A stretch of 64,000 bases of DNA from Tritrichomonas musculus (GCA_039105265.1 JAPFFF010000012.1:1922001-1986000), one strand, 5' to 3'; positions 22,873 to 32,228 are shown, counted from the first letter of the stretch. Translations and numbers: made by a program. The notes: generated from the sequence alone by a model not told the origin.

Positions 22873-23800
22873 AACTATCTTCCAAAATCTAGACCCCTCA
22901 ATTTTTTTAAATATATTGAAAATTTTGAGAATAATATACAAATTTTGAATATCATTGAATTTAATATAAAATTAATGGGCATAAATTATTCTACAACTCA
23001 AGATCAAGTGCAACATAAACAACAGCATAAATCAAAATCCGATGACAGTTCAGACGATTTCTCACAATCTAATCAAAATTTTGCTGATAATAATGATGAC
23101 CAAAATATATCTGATAATCAAGATCAGTTTTCGTATAAACAACAGCATAAATATTCCAAATGAGTATGTAGTACCTGAAGACAAATGTCCTCTTTTTCTA
23201 ACACCAGATATATATTTAAAAATTTATTGGGAAAACTTAAAAACACCACACCGTTGGAAATCAATTGCACAAAGAATAGGAATTATGAATGTTGATAACA
23301 TAATTATAAAAAATAAAGCAATTGAAATTGAAAGAAAAATTAAAGATTACAAAAAGCACCATAATATTATACAAAATATACCTTTTGAACTTGAAAGCAT
23401 CATTGAATATTTAAGAGAAGAAGAAGAAATATTTGAAGAAGAAGATCAAGAAAATGAAGATAATATATATGAGTATGAAGAAGAAGAAATATATGAATTT
23501 GAGGAAGAAGAAGAGGAGGAGGAAGAGTTTGAGGAAGATGATGAAAATGGAACAGATGATGAAACAATGAATCCATATTGATAACTTATTATTTATTTTA
23601 ATTTTTATTCAATTTTCTTTTTCTATTCAATTTAATTCATTTTTCTTGTATAAAAAGTATTTAATTTTTCAATTTATATTTAATTTATTGAATGTCCAAA
23701 AACTAGACCCCAGAAATAAAAAATAATCTTATCAAATAAAAAAATAATATTTTGAATTCCTCTCAAATAATTTGTGGGGTCTAGATTTTGGAAGGTAGTT
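22873..23800. mobile_element. 928-bp TA-flanked DNA transposon
   Basis: The termini AACTATCTTCCAAAATCTAG and the matching inverted right end (one difference) are each followed by ACCCC. They are flanked by TA (22871-22872 and 23801-23802). The insertion splits a reverse-strand gene. TA duplication suggests Tc1/mariner or a related superfamily. The only coding is an acidic protein on the plus strand without a visible DDE core, so it is probably a non-autonomous derivative. Confidence 0.8.
22975..23581 (+). pseudogene. Acidic protein of the TA element, frame-disrupted
   Basis: An ATG at 22975 opens 62 codons of hydrophilic protein (MGINYSTTQDQVQHKQQHKS and onward) ending at 23163. Protein-like sequence then continues in the next frame from about 23150 to 23581 (EYVVPEDKCPLFLTPD, then IYWENLKTPHRWKSIAQRIG, a helix-turn-helix or SANT-like segment). 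It ends in a very acidic Glu-rich tail. A single frameshift or an unrecognised splice would account for the two halves. I cannot name the family; a DNA-binding accessory protein of the transposon is one possibility. Confidence 0.4.
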
Positions 23801-24223
23801 TAGTTTCTATATTTTCGTTAACAGATTCTTTAGAATTTGTTTTATCTGCTTTGTTAACATATTCTTGCAATACCTTATTGTTATTAATTGTTTCTCTTTC
23901 CAATTCGAAATATAAGATAATATTATCGCAGAATCGTTTGGATAGAGGTTTAAATGTATTATTATTTGTGCCACCAGATGTAAAATCGATTTTGGAAGTA
24001 TCGCAAGAGTTAACTTGGCAATTAATGTTGTAAAGTAAGGTTTCTGGCTTGGTTTTGGATTTAACAGAGAAGTAATTAATTGGGAGCGTAATTGTTGGCT
24101 TAGGTTCTTTAAATCGATAATCGAATTCTTTAATTCCGCAGTTTTCGTTTGCCATGGTTTCGTTTGGATAAAAATGCGAAATCGTTTTGCAAATCGCATT
24201 TTAAACATAATTTTAGTAATAAT

Positions 24224-24309
24224 TTTGTTAATTAATTAGCTAATTGGTCTGTTAATTGGATTGTTAATCGGTTTGCTAATTAGTTTGTTAATTGGTTTTG
24301 CTAATCGGC
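24224..24309. repeat. Iteron-like 12-bp direct repeats
   Basis: About seven head-to-tail copies of TGTTAATTGGTT-type units (TGTTAATTGGAT, TGTTAATCGGTT, TGCTAATTAGTT and others) lie just upstream of the start of the reverse-strand gene. Their position recalls iterons or operator repeats in front of a replication initiator gene, which is inference only. Confidence 0.6.
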
Positions 24310-24510
24310 TTTATATATTAGTTAGTGAGAAATAAGGTGAGAATTCACTTTTAAATAAATTTGCACATTTGTGTTGTTAATCGACTAGGAAATTAGATTT
24401 ACAATTAATGTTGCTAATTAGTTGTTTAATTAGATTTGTAAATTAATTTATAAATTTATTTATTAATTTATTACCGCAGAACTTCGTTTCGCACTTTTCG
24501 TTGGGACCCT

Positions 24511-24648
24511 TTATGATTGTTCAATTTGTGTTTCATTTGATTGGGTTTGCTTTGTTTCAATTTCAGATTTTAAAGCAAGTAATTCAGAAATAATATGGTC
24601 GATCTCACTCACAAGTGAGCTCGAGCTCTGCGAGATGCGTTGTTGCAT
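24511..24648 (-). CDS. Small 45-aa protein, possible coiled coil
   Basis: The reverse-strand frame runs from ATG at 24646-24648 to a stop at 24511. It reads MQQRISQSSSSLVSEIDHII, then SELLALKSEIETKQTQSNET and QIEQS. The middle has regularly spaced Ile/Leu residues consistent with a short amphipathic or coiled-coil helix. Codon use, with some G+C in third positions, resembles the neighbouring reverse-strand gene rather than the AT-rich spacer. It lies about 360 bp upstream of that gene on the same strand, so the two may be expressed together. The function is unknown and the gene call is moderate. Confidence 0.45.
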   Translation of the reverse strand: MQQRISQSSSSLVSEIDHIISELLALKSEIETKQTQSNETQIEQS

Positions 24649-24714
24649 TTTTAAATAAGATAAAAAAACAAATTCTTAATTTAAAATTTTATAACTCGTT
24701 CTCAGAATCCGTTC

Positions 24715-24755
24715 GGCACATAGTGCCTTAGGCCTAAAGGGCCGTTCTGGAGCCC
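24715..24755. other. Cluster of three short hairpins/palindromes
   Basis: GGCACATAGTGCC (5-bp stem), TTAGGCCTAA (10-bp perfect palindrome) and GGGCCGTTCTGGAGCCC (4-bp GC stem) follow one another directly. They lie upstream of the small gene and the possible initiator gene. Such clusters are common at replication origins and element ends, but no function can be shown here. Confidence 0.5.
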
Positions 24756-25191
24756 TTATTTAAATTTTAAATCCCAAATTAACTTTGGAATTAATTTTAA
24801 AATGAGTGTTTAGCGCTTTATGACAGGCCTTGTTCTACAACAGATTATGGAGGCTAATTAAAATTTAAACCCTGTGGATAAGTTTTTCGTTAATTTTCAA
24901 AATGAGGTTTTGAGCTTGGTTCCTGGTATTGGGAGACCTAGAAAAATTATTCGACCACCAATACGAACATACATATACTACTGACCCAAGATAAGTTATA
25001 CATAAAATCAATGATTAAAAGATTTGGTCCTTGTAAAAAACAAGATTTGGTCCTTGTTAATGACGACATGTTTATTAATGATAAACCCAGTTTCGTTCTT
25101 CGCTAAATACATATTGGAATCCAACATTTTAATGAACTAAAAGGATCAAAAGAGGATCAAAATAATTCATAAAAATCTAAAAATAAATTAA
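24756..25191. other. Gene-free stretch
   Basis: No coding frame is convincing. A 16-bp direct repeat (AAGATTTGGTCCTTGT) occurs twice near 25018-25058. The remainder is AT-rich spacer. Confidence 0.5.
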
Positions 25192-25430
25192 GGTACAAAT
25201 CCAGTACGTTATTTTTTGAATAGGAGAACGTTTATTATTTGAATAGTTGCATGTCTCTGAAAAAGTTTAAATTGACTAGGTTTGTTTTTGACACTTATTT
25301 TACATTTTAAATAAAATTATGACATGTTATATGAAATTGATGAAAATAATCGTTTTTTATTTAACATGTCATTTTATTCTTTGAGAATGTCAAAAAAAAT
25401 TGCGGTTACTAAACGTACTGGATTTGTACC
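25192..25430. mobile_element. 239-bp MITE
   Basis: Termini GGTACAAATCCAGTACG and CGTACTGGATTTGTACC are perfect inverse complements, flanked by TTAA (25188-25191 and 25431-25434). As with the 3623-3983 element, TTAA (piggyBac-like) or TA (mariner-like) duplication both fit. Inside, GACATGTTAT and AACATGTCAT form a second inverted pair. There is no coding. Confidence 0.85.
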
Positions 25431-26514
25431 TTAATAAAAAAATAATATTAATATATAACATTTTACATTTTATGTATAATTATGATGTTTTTATTTTTTT
25501 TTTTTTTTGGGGAAAAAAAAATTGAGTTCAGAAAAAAATCCAAAAAAGTTTAAAAAATTGAATGCTCAAAAAATTCATTCAATTTTGTCCAAAAAAGTTT
25601 AAAACTGGGCTTTTCTGTCCAAACGGATTTCATTCAAAAAGTTTTAAAAAATATCCAATCGACAGGAAAATTTTCTCGTTATATTTTGAAAACTTTACAC
25701 TGCCCAAAATGTCCAAAAATGTCCATTTGACTCAAACACGGACAGAACATTCAATATTTTCATTGAACTACCTCAAAAATATTAATGTTCTTTTTTATTG
25801 TTTTATACTTTAGCTTTTGTATTATTCAAAAAAAAAAAAAAAAAAATAATAATAAAATTATTTTTGAATATAATTTAATCGTTCATATTTTAAAAAATGA
25901 AATTAAAGGATAATTTGGTTCTTATTAAAAACAAAGGGGAATTGATCTCTCAATTTTTTGCAAAAATTTGTAATCAAAAAATATTTATATATACAAATAA
26001 TAAATATATTTTTGAAAATATATATAATATATATATTATAAAGGAAATTAATAGGCCTTATTTTTTTTACATCACAAATACTATAAACGTCTTTTTAACG
26101 TATTTTTTCATAAAATAACGATTTTTTGATTTGTAGTATTAATGAAACTTTTTGAATGCGAATAAATTTTTTTTATTTTATGAAGAATCAAAAATAATAT
26201 TATTTAATTTGAAAAACATTTTACTATTTTATCTTTTTATTTTTAAATTATTTAAAACATTTTTAATATAAAAAAGTAATTGTAGATCAAGATAAAAATA
26301 AAAAACTAATATCGAGAAAATAACGTATTTACAATTGTAATTACAATTGTAATTTTTAAACGGACAAGTTGTATACAATTGTAAATACAAAAACCAAGGC
26401 TTAGAAATTAATAATATAATATTTAAATATAGAACTAATTAATAATAAAATAATGCGAATTATAACAAAATTAAGAATAATGAGAGAAATAAAATTATTC
26501 TTCTATTGTTATAA
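25431..26514. other. Gene-free AT-rich stretch
   Basis: The segment around 25605-25620 (CTGGGCTTTTCTGTCC) recurs inverted at 40391-40406, so a dispersed repeat is present. ACAATTGTAA palindromes cluster at 26331-26385. I reject the 73-83-codon frames as AT-rich chance frames. Confidence 0.5.
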
Positions 26515-26835
26515 AAAGGTATGGAAACTTCTATCCACTCGACAGATCATTTTTCTTTCAGAATATAATTTTTAAATGATGGCATTAATGATAAATATAG
26601 TATAAAAAGTACATATTTTTAGAGTGGAATTTAAGATAAAAATAAATTATTTTTTTGAAAAAATTGAATCCTAATCTGGTTATCTTAATTCAAAAAAAAA
26701 GTTTTTTTTATTTTTTTAATTATATTATTTTTAAATAGAATTATATAAGTAATTTATATTTCATGAAGAAGAACTCGAAATTTTTCATTTTTTATATTCA
26801 TATCACAAGTGATATGAATTATTTTAACCTAAAAG

Positions 26836-27573
26836 AGTAGTGTAGGGGTGGCGCGTAGGACCCCCAGATACGAAAATGGTCGAAAATGGCCCTTAAATGG
26901 GTAGTTACGAGCATGGAAACGCGTTTTCGAAAAGTCCCAAAAAGAGCCCCAAATGGGCCTTAAATGGGCTGTTTTCAGCACTCCGACGAGTTATGCCTAT
27001 CGGAAATTCCTCGCGTGACATGTCCATCGTGTATTTCTTGCGTGAATCGCACACTCGGAGGGTCTAGTTACGGTGCTCGAAATGGACGACCCCCAGATAC
27101 GAAAATGGTCGAAAATGGCCCTTAAATGGGTAGTTACGAGCATGGAAACGTGTCTTTCGAAAGTCCCCAAAAGAGCCCCAAATGGGCCTTAAATGGGCTG
27201 TTTCCGTGACGACAAGCACATCGTCAGAACAGTGGTTTCAGTGACTCCGACGTGACATGTCCATCATGTATTTCTTGCGTGAATCGCACACTCGGAGGGT
27301 CTAGTTACGGTGCTCGAAATGGACGACCCCTAGATACGAAATTCGTCGAAAATGGCCCTTAAATGGGTAGTTACTGAGAGATCCTCGTTTGTGACCATCC
27401 CGTGACGATTTTCGTGGTGGTTATGCCCGGTAAAGAGTCTCGTTAGTGGGTGAAATGGACGACCCCCAGATATTGTTTATACCTCATGAGCGATAAATAG
27501 CGGGGTGGGTGAGTGTGGATGTACGTGGATGGGTGATCTCGTGAGGGGTGTGCATGTGGGGGTGATCTCGTGA
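26836..27573. repeat. Left 738-bp terminal inverted repeat
   Basis: It matches 36367-37104 in inverse along its whole length, with about two differences seen by eye. Inside, a block starting GACCCCCAGATACGAAAATG recurs at about 26858, 27086 and (variant) 27324, so the repeat contains imperfect ~230-bp tandem modules. Confidence 0.9.
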
Positions 27574-27586
27574 CCGACCTACCAAC

Positions 27587-27603
27587 TTTTTAGTCGAAAC
27601 CAA
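27587..27603 (+). promoter_or_regulatory. T-run start-proximal motif of gene 1
   Basis: CTTTTTAGTCGAAACCAA precedes the ATG at 27604. The T run ends 12 bases before the start codon, as at most other genes of this element. Confidence 0.5.
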
Positions 27604-28713
27604 ATGACCTCGAAGGGTAAAACCGGAATGAAAGAACTGATGGACATTGTCCTTGGGTTGAAGCAAGACGTGAAGCGCATGAACAGCCTCATCTCTCCAC
27701 AAGGTGCTCAAAGTTTGGTCGAGAAGCACAATCATTCGAATCCGAATAGTCGATGGGCCCTCAAGAAGCTCGATGTTAATGGACCTGCCGTTCTGAATAA
27801 CATGCCTGATGTCAACAACGATGGTGTCCCTGATGTAATCATCGTCGACAAGAACAACAACCCAGTCTACGCGAACGGATACACAACAGTCCAATCCGAC
27901 TGGCCAAACACTTTGGCATACCATTCAACATATCCCGACAAAGCATCTCGTGCTGAATATAAGCGACGACATGATGGTAAAGCCATCACGAAACGTGGCT
28001 TCATCAATGACACATTGGGTGTCACCTACTTTGACTACGATAGTGCACAACATCCTGAGCAAATCCGTCAAGTAGGTACCGTCATCGGAACTAACCTTTC
28101 TCAGACTCCTCAATGGTACCAGAACGTATTGGAGAACCCCAAGAGTGGCTATCGAATGAAGAAGCCTCGTAAACAATCCGCTTACGAGATGTTCAACAAG
28201 TACGTCTTCACTGATGCCTTCAATGCTGCTATCGCTCAGATCGAAGATGCCCATCACACCACCATTCCTGGGCAACATAAGATGGTCCTCCATTCGAAGT
28301 TATGCGGTAGTTACTGGAAGTCTCAGATCAAAGCCGCATTGAATCTCCCAGACGATATTCCTGATGACCAATTCGACAAGATCAAGCGTAAGAAGAACTC
28401 ACAACCAAGCATCGAAAACAAGGTCTATTCATTAATGCTCGCCCACAGAGACAACAGTAACACACACGCATACGATACACTGTATTATCGTCTCATCAGA
28501 GATATATGCCAAATCTTGAACCTTCAATTGACTCCCGCTCTTCAACCACCTGCCAACTACCCTGACCCTGATAGTCTTGATGGTCACGCAGCTTCGTTTA
28601 TGGGACCATCCTCTTGGGCAGCTCCACCATCATCAGTAGCATCTGCTTGGGCAGCTCCACATTCATCACCAGAAGCAGTTCCAGTAGACGATGGAGAAGC
28701 TTTCTTGGAGTAA
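27604..28713 (+). CDS. Unknown 369-aa element protein with HMG-box-like segment
   Basis: This is the first gene of the capsid-bearing element, immediately ahead of the ATPase gene. A DVNNDGVPDVIIVDKNNNPV segment near residues 70-90 carries a Dx[DN]xDG loop of calcium-binding type. Around residues 186-202 KKPRKQSAYEMFNKYV resembles the start of an HMG-box (basic-P-SAY-F-K). The same pattern (KKPRKLSALNKFKKYV, then IP--KM-L) occurs in the 163-aa protein that precedes the ATPase in the second element, so the C-terminal half is conserved between them. The tail is Ala/Ser/Pro-rich. Role unknown; DNA binding or packaging is a reasonable inference from the HMG-like motif and the position. Confidence 0.7.
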   Translation: MTSKGKTGMKELMDIVLGLKQDVKRMNSLISPQGAQSLVEKHNHSNPNSRWALKKLDVNGPAVLNNMPDVNNDGVPDVIIVDKNNNPVYANGYTTVQSDWPNTLAYHSTYPDKASRAEYKRRHDGKAITKRGFINDTLGVTYFDYDSAQHPEQIRQVGTVIGTNLSQTPQWYQNVLENPKSGYRMKKPRKQSAYEMFNKYVFTDAFNAAIAQIEDAHHTTIPGQHKMVLHSKLCGSYWKSQIKAALNLPDDIPDDQFDKIKRKKNSQPSIENKVYSLMLAHRDNSNTHAYDTLYYRLIRDICQILNLQLTPALQPPANYPDPDSLDGHAASFMGPSSWAAPPSSVASAWAAPHSSPEAVPVDDGEAFLE

Positions 28714-28743
28714 GCTGATGAACCACCCACTAGACGATACCTA

Positions 28744-28762
28744 TTTTTATGGCACAGAAACC
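28744..28762 (+). promoter_or_regulatory. T-run start-proximal motif of the ATPase gene
   Basis: CTATTTTTATGGCACAGAAA then CC precedes the ATG at 28763. The T run ends 14 bases upstream, which favours this ATG over one 72 bases earlier. Confidence 0.5.
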
Positions 28763-29614
28763 ATGAGTACATCTCTGTCAGACATCGTTAAAGACAAGGT
28801 CCATGAGGTGTTATCCACTAAGAAGAACGACATGAGTGGAGCCTTCATAGACAAGGTTCATCCAGAGATCAACGTTAGATACAACTCCGTTAACGTCATT
28901 GTAGGTAAGCAAGGTCAGGGGAAGACAGTCATCGCGTTGGAAGAGATCATCAAGATTGCATTAATGGATACTCATCATCTACTCGTCTACGTAACCAAAG
29001 ATGGGAATGAAAGTGATCGATCCTTCCTCGCCTTGAAATCACTGATAGAACCTCGTTTACCGATCATCACCATCAGTGAATCCTCTGCGGAAGCAACCAT
29101 AGAGAAGCTCATTAAAGCCAAGAACGAGTACTATGCCATCACGAACAACCATCTCGAAGACAAACTAGACGACCCCCAACTCAACATCACCCCAAAAGAG
29201 ATCCATGACCTCTTCGATACCCTCCACATCGATGACTTCCATCGGAAGTACCTCCATACACTCGTCCTCTTTGATGACATCAGTAACAGCAAACTCTTCA
29301 CGAATGAGACATCGTACTTCTCTCAGTTACTCCGTCGTTGTAGACACACCAACATGACCTTCTTTCTATTGATTCAGGGATGGAAGGGCCTGAAGCCGCA
29401 CATCAAGAACGAGATCACCACGTTGATGATATTCCCCTGTTTCAACAAACAACAACTGAGGTACATCTATAGTCAGTCCGCATCGAATCTCTGTTTCGAC
29501 GACTTCTACGAAAAATATGAGCAGATCATGTCGTTGAAGACCAACTATCCCGACTCCCATCCATATATGGTCATTCAGGTCGTTGACGGTGGCGAGACGT
29601 TCATTCAGGTATGA
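28763..29614 (+). CDS. A32/FtsK-type genome-packaging ATPase
   Basis: The 283-residue protein has a Walker A motif GKQGQGKT (residues 48-55) preceded by the strand VNVIV. A Walker B motif LVLFDDIS follows near 167-174, and then an arginine-rich RRCRHTNM (191-198) that may supply the Arg finger. Size and motif spacing match the packaging ATPases of Polintons, adintoviruses and other double-jelly-roll viruses, which drive DNA into the capsid. The start at 28763 is chosen over the earlier in-frame ATG because of the T-run motif and because the earlier start overlaps the previous gene. Its end overlaps the convergent small gene by 14 bases. The second element's ATPase (61326-62189) is clearly homologous. 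Confidence 0.85.
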   Translation: MSTSLSDIVKDKVHEVLSTKKNDMSGAFIDKVHPEINVRYNSVNVIVGKQGQGKTVIALEEIIKIALMDTHHLLVYVTKDGNESDRSFLALKSLIEPRLPIITISESSAEATIEKLIKAKNEYYAITNNHLEDKLDDPQLNITPKEIHDLFDTLHIDDFHRKYLHTLVLFDDISNSKLFTNETSYFSQLLRRCRHTNMTFFLLIQGWKGLKPHIKNEITTLMIFPCFNKQQLRYIYSQSASNLCFDDFYEKYEQIMSLKTNYPDSHPYMVIQVVDGGETFIQV

Positions 29615-29948
29615 GTTGATTGAAGTAGTCTTGTATCGACTGCAACGCCAACTTGATGTTTTTGATGTCGTCACTCATCTCGGATATCTCGTTCTCGATA
29701 GCCATGAATCTCTGTTCCGTCTCCGAGTCATCTTCTTTGGGTTTCGTCGCTTTCGGGGCTTTCTTGAGTGATAGCACACCTTTGATTCTCGTGACACGAT
29801 ATCCGTTGATGTGGTACATCTTGTTGAGCTTGTGGGTGGTTAGCTTGTCCATCTCTTCTTGATGGGATTTGTACCATGAGTCGAAGTCGTTAGGGGTGTC
29901 GAACTCTTTGAGGTAGTGCGTGATGGGCTCAATTACTTTGACGTCCAT
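29601..29948 (-). CDS. Conserved 115-aa element protein
   Basis: It starts MDVKVIEPITHYLKEF and contains THKLNKMYHINGYRVTRIKG. The second element encodes the counterpart (62179-62481, MELKIIEPIQNYLKEF with THKLNKKYHIQGYRITKIKG), in the same reverse orientation directly after the ATPase. The C-terminal third is a predicted coiled coil (ENEISEMSDDIKNIKLALQS). I do not recognise the family; the conservation and position suggest a virion or packaging-associated protein. The start is set by the T-run motif at 29963-29967 and by alignment with the homologue. Confidence 0.75.
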   Translation of the reverse strand: MDVKVIEPITHYLKEFDTPNDFDSWYKSHQEEMDKLTTHKLNKMYHINGYRVTRIKGVLSLKKAPKATKPKEDDSETEQRFMAIENEISEMSDDIKNIKLALQSIQDYFNQLIPE

Positions 29949-29967
29949 GTTTGAGTCAACACAAAAA
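29949..29967 (-). promoter_or_regulatory. T-run start-proximal motif (reverse)
   Basis: Read on the minus strand, CTATTTTTGTGTTGACTCAA then AC precedes the start codon. The run ends 14 bases upstream. Confidence 0.5.
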
Positions 29968-30074
29968 TAGGTAAACCTTATCGATCGATTCCGAAACAGA
30001 TCAATCATTAACGAACTCAATCAATCACCTCCGAAATGGGTGTGCCCGAAATGAGGCGGACCCGAAATCACATC

Positions 30075-30395
30075 TTACCTTGGATGGATAAGACGGTTGC
30101 CGAGGCTTCGTTCATGAGCTATCCAGTCATCAATCGCTGAACGCCCATTCGTTTTGATGTAGTTGTCGACCTTGTCTGATATCGAGACTGCTTTATCACC
30201 AGCTATTCCAGTGACTTTGCTTGCGACACCAATAGCGTTACCAACCTTTCCACCGATTGCGTTACCGATGGTTCCCAATATGGGTGCTACCGTGTTCTTG
30301 ACGACCTTACCGACTTTCTTGGCGATGGGAACTACTTTCTTGATCCCATCTACGATCTTCTTCCCGAGTTTTTTGAACCAGGTTCCGAATGCCAT
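30075..30395 (-). CDS. Small basic, glycine-rich core or membrane-active protein
   Basis: The 106-residue protein starts MAFGTWFKKLGKKIVDGIKK, a basic amphipathic helix. A Gly/Ala/Val-rich hydrophobic stretch follows (APILGTIGNAIGGKVGNAIG). This layout recalls the pX/pVI-like core or membrane-lytic proteins of adenoviruses, adintoviruses and Polintons. The counterpart at 62668-62949 begins MAFGSWIKKIGEKVKNFAQK and has the same organisation. The gene is divergent from the capsid gene, with about 78 bp between the two starts, so the genes probably share a bidirectional control region. Confidence 0.65.
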   Translation of the reverse strand: MAFGTWFKKLGKKIVDGIKKVVPIAKKVGKVVKNTVAPILGTIGNAIGGKVGNAIGVASKVTGIAGDKAVSISDKVDNYIKTNGRSAIDDWIAHERSLGNRLIHPR

Positions 30396-30415
30396 GTTTG
30401 TGGTGATACAAAAAA
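30396..30415 (-). promoter_or_regulatory. T-run start-proximal motif (reverse)
   Basis: On the minus strand TTTTTTGTATCACCACAAAC precedes the start codon. The run ends 14 bases upstream. It lies in the short divergent region shared with the capsid gene. Confidence 0.5.
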
Positions 30416-30454
30416 GTGATTTCAACGAGGTTAGAACCCCATCGACAGTTCCGA

Positions 30455-30473
30455 TTTTTTAGTGACAACCCAA
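30455..30473 (+). promoter_or_regulatory. T-run start-proximal motif of the capsid gene
   Basis: TTTTTTAGTGACAACCCAA precedes the ATG at 30474, with the run ending 13 bases upstream. Confidence 0.5.
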
Positions 30474-32195
30474 ATGACCTACCAGAACGCTCAATTCAAG
30501 AACTCCGGCAATGACGAGGGAGATGTCCTCGACTTCTTCAACGATACTCTCCGTAACCTCGTCCAAAAGAACGGAGGTGACAACACATTCTCTTTCGTTA
30601 CCGAAGAGTTCCTCAACAAAGATGCTCCAATGCCAGTCGGTACCAAAACTCGTTTGAAGCTCACTCACTCAGGTCACACCATCAGCCAAATCGAGAAGGG
30701 ATTCATCAACGCCACAGTCGAATTCAAGGTCAAGTTCCAGAACAACATCGCTGCTGACGCCATCTCTAAGATCGATACAGAAGGGTTGAACCTCATCTTC
30801 GTCGGCTTCAAGAACTCCGTTGAATTCATCGAAGACTGTAGATTCTGGGTGAACGGCAAGCTCATCGATACCTATCGCCAAGACGAACTCATCCGCGAAT
30901 CATTCGCATACAACTCCATCAAAGCACGTGACGCCAAAGCAGCCAACCCTCATGCACACTCCATCTGGGAGAACGTTATGAACTACATGCCATGCAAGTG
31001 CGGTGTCTACATCCCATTAGCCAAGTTCGAAGGTGGAGCACCCGTTGACGTCAAACTCGATCTCATCATCCCATTCACAGACCAACTCGCACTCCAAGCC
31101 TGGCGCCTCTATCCTAACCGAATCCTCGGTGAAGTAGAAGAAGAGATCAGAACCTCTTTAGATGCCCTCGTTTGGTGCCAAATCGATCCCAAAGCCGTTG
31201 CTGATGTACTCAAATTCATGAACTACGATGCCACCAAAGAGTACAGTTCACCATGGATACTCCCTATCACAGCCCACTTCACACAGATTGGAATGCCAGC
31301 GAAGATCGTTCACGCAGTCACCGAGAAACCACTCAACACAGCAGTAGCTGACGCGAGCATTGACTTCAAAGCATCCTCCATCAACGACGCCAAAGAGAAC
31401 CACTGGACCGTCAAGTTCAATACCCTTCAGCTATACAACAACGGTGAGATCAAGATAGCGAGAACCAACTGTGCTGGATTCGGTGTCAAACCAAACGTCA
31501 TCGAGGGATTGTACGAAGCACTTAAGACCCCAATCATCGTCCCTGCACAAGAACTCACTCGCGAGATCTTCGAAGGTACTGCCAAAGCTGAGGGATTAGA
31601 CGTCTCGAAATCCATTCCACTCCGAAACGCCACAAACATCACACTCATGTTTCCACGTCATCCAGGGGATATCACATGCTTCCAGAACATCATGTACCAA
31701 CACTGTCAGCTCACCGTCAACAAGAGACAATACCCAGATACCGAATTCGAAACAACTCATGATGGTAGATTCGTTCAACATCAACTCATCGCGAATGAAC
31801 TCGACGGATGCATCGAAGCCACTGACGAATTAGTCCGCTCGTTCTCTCTTGCCCTCAACGATGAAGTTACTGGAAAGAGGTACAAAGCCACATCAGCCGC
31901 GGATAACACATCATTCGGAATCAACTTCCAACTCGAACGCGGCAATGCTGGATACGTCTTTGATGGAATCGATACTGGATGCCACTCCATCACAGTCAAC
32001 TTCAAGGGACAACCAATCCACAAAGGTGAAGACGATACATACTTCTACCCAGATGTTCTCGATAACGGAACCGTCGTCAGAGATGTTCATCCACCTGCTC
32101 CTGAGATGTGGATCTGCAGCGATACTTACTGGACATGGTCAATAGATGGTGGTGTTCGATACCATCCACGTGGAATTCCTGCTGGTTACGAGTAA
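30474..32195 (+). CDS. Predicted major capsid protein (double jelly-roll type)
   Basis: The 573-residue protein starts MTYQNAQFKNSGNDEGDVLD, identical in style to the second element's MTYQNAQFKNTGNDEGDILN. This fixes the start at 30474, four codons downstream of the longest frame. A second strongly conserved block is IPFTDQLALQAWRLYPNRIL. Length and position after the ATPase and core protein match the major capsid protein of Polintons and adintoviruses, in which two jelly-rolls form pseudo-hexameric capsomers. No sequence motif proves the fold, so the assignment rests on length, synteny and the neighbouring minor-capsid-like gene. It is the longest well-conserved protein shared by the two elements. 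Confidence 0.7.
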   Translation: MTYQNAQFKNSGNDEGDVLDFFNDTLRNLVQKNGGDNTFSFVTEEFLNKDAPMPVGTKTRLKLTHSGHTISQIEKGFINATVEFKVKFQNNIAADAISKIDTEGLNLIFVGFKNSVEFIEDCRFWVNGKLIDTYRQDELIRESFAYNSIKARDAKAANPHAHSIWENVMNYMPCKCGVYIPLAKFEGGAPVDVKLDLIIPFTDQLALQAWRLYPNRILGEVEEEIRTSLDALVWCQIDPKAVADVLKFMNYDATKEYSSPWILPITAHFTQIGMPAKIVHAVTEKPLNTAVADASIDFKASSINDAKENHWTVKFNTLQLYNNGEIKIARTNCAGFGVKPNVIEGLYEALKTPIIVPAQELTREIFEGTAKAEGLDVSKSIPLRNATNITLMFPRHPGDITCFQNIMYQHCQLTVNKRQYPDTEFETTHDGRFVQHQLIANELDGCIEATDELVRSFSLALNDEVTGKRYKATSAADNTSFGINFQLERGNAGYVFDGIDTGCHSITVNFKGQPIHKGEDDTYFYPDVLDNGTVVRDVHPPAPEMWICSDTYWTWSIDGGVRYHPRGIPAGYE

Positions 32196-32228
32196 AGGGA
32201 TCATTCACCGAGGTGCTGTTGCTGACTA

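Larger units (their letters stand above)
22065..24155 (-). pseudogene. Possible replication-initiator-like gene, split by a transposon
   Basis: The reverse-strand gene begins MANENCGIKEF (ATG at 24153-24155), is interrupted by the TA element at 22873-23800 and continues to 22065. I do not recognise it with certainty. The C-terminal part holds IFIHDIDFTQDFQG, then GTVRYKFYNKFVQSIE, then GLLRLEITFY. An Asp strand motif, a Y-NK segment and an R-E-T strand in this order recall rolling-circle Rep proteins of plasmids and phages, but I cannot place the catalytic His and Tyr residues. The setting supports a replicon-like unit: iteron-like 12-bp repeats at 24224-24309, a small gene at 24511-24648, and GC-rich hairpins at 21920-21942 and 24715-24755. 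Codon use is less AT-biased than the surroundings, suggesting an introduced element. It could also be a lineage-specific host family. Confidence 0.4.

Noticed and set aside
25562-26118. 83- and 73-codon plus-strand frames
   Set aside because: They are low-complexity and AT-driven; the first overlaps a dispersed repeat shared with 40391-40406.
30462-30473. Longer capsid frame starting four codons upstream
   Set aside because: It would need a GTG start. The second element's homologue begins at the MTYQNAQF methionine, and the T-run motif spacing fits the later ATG.
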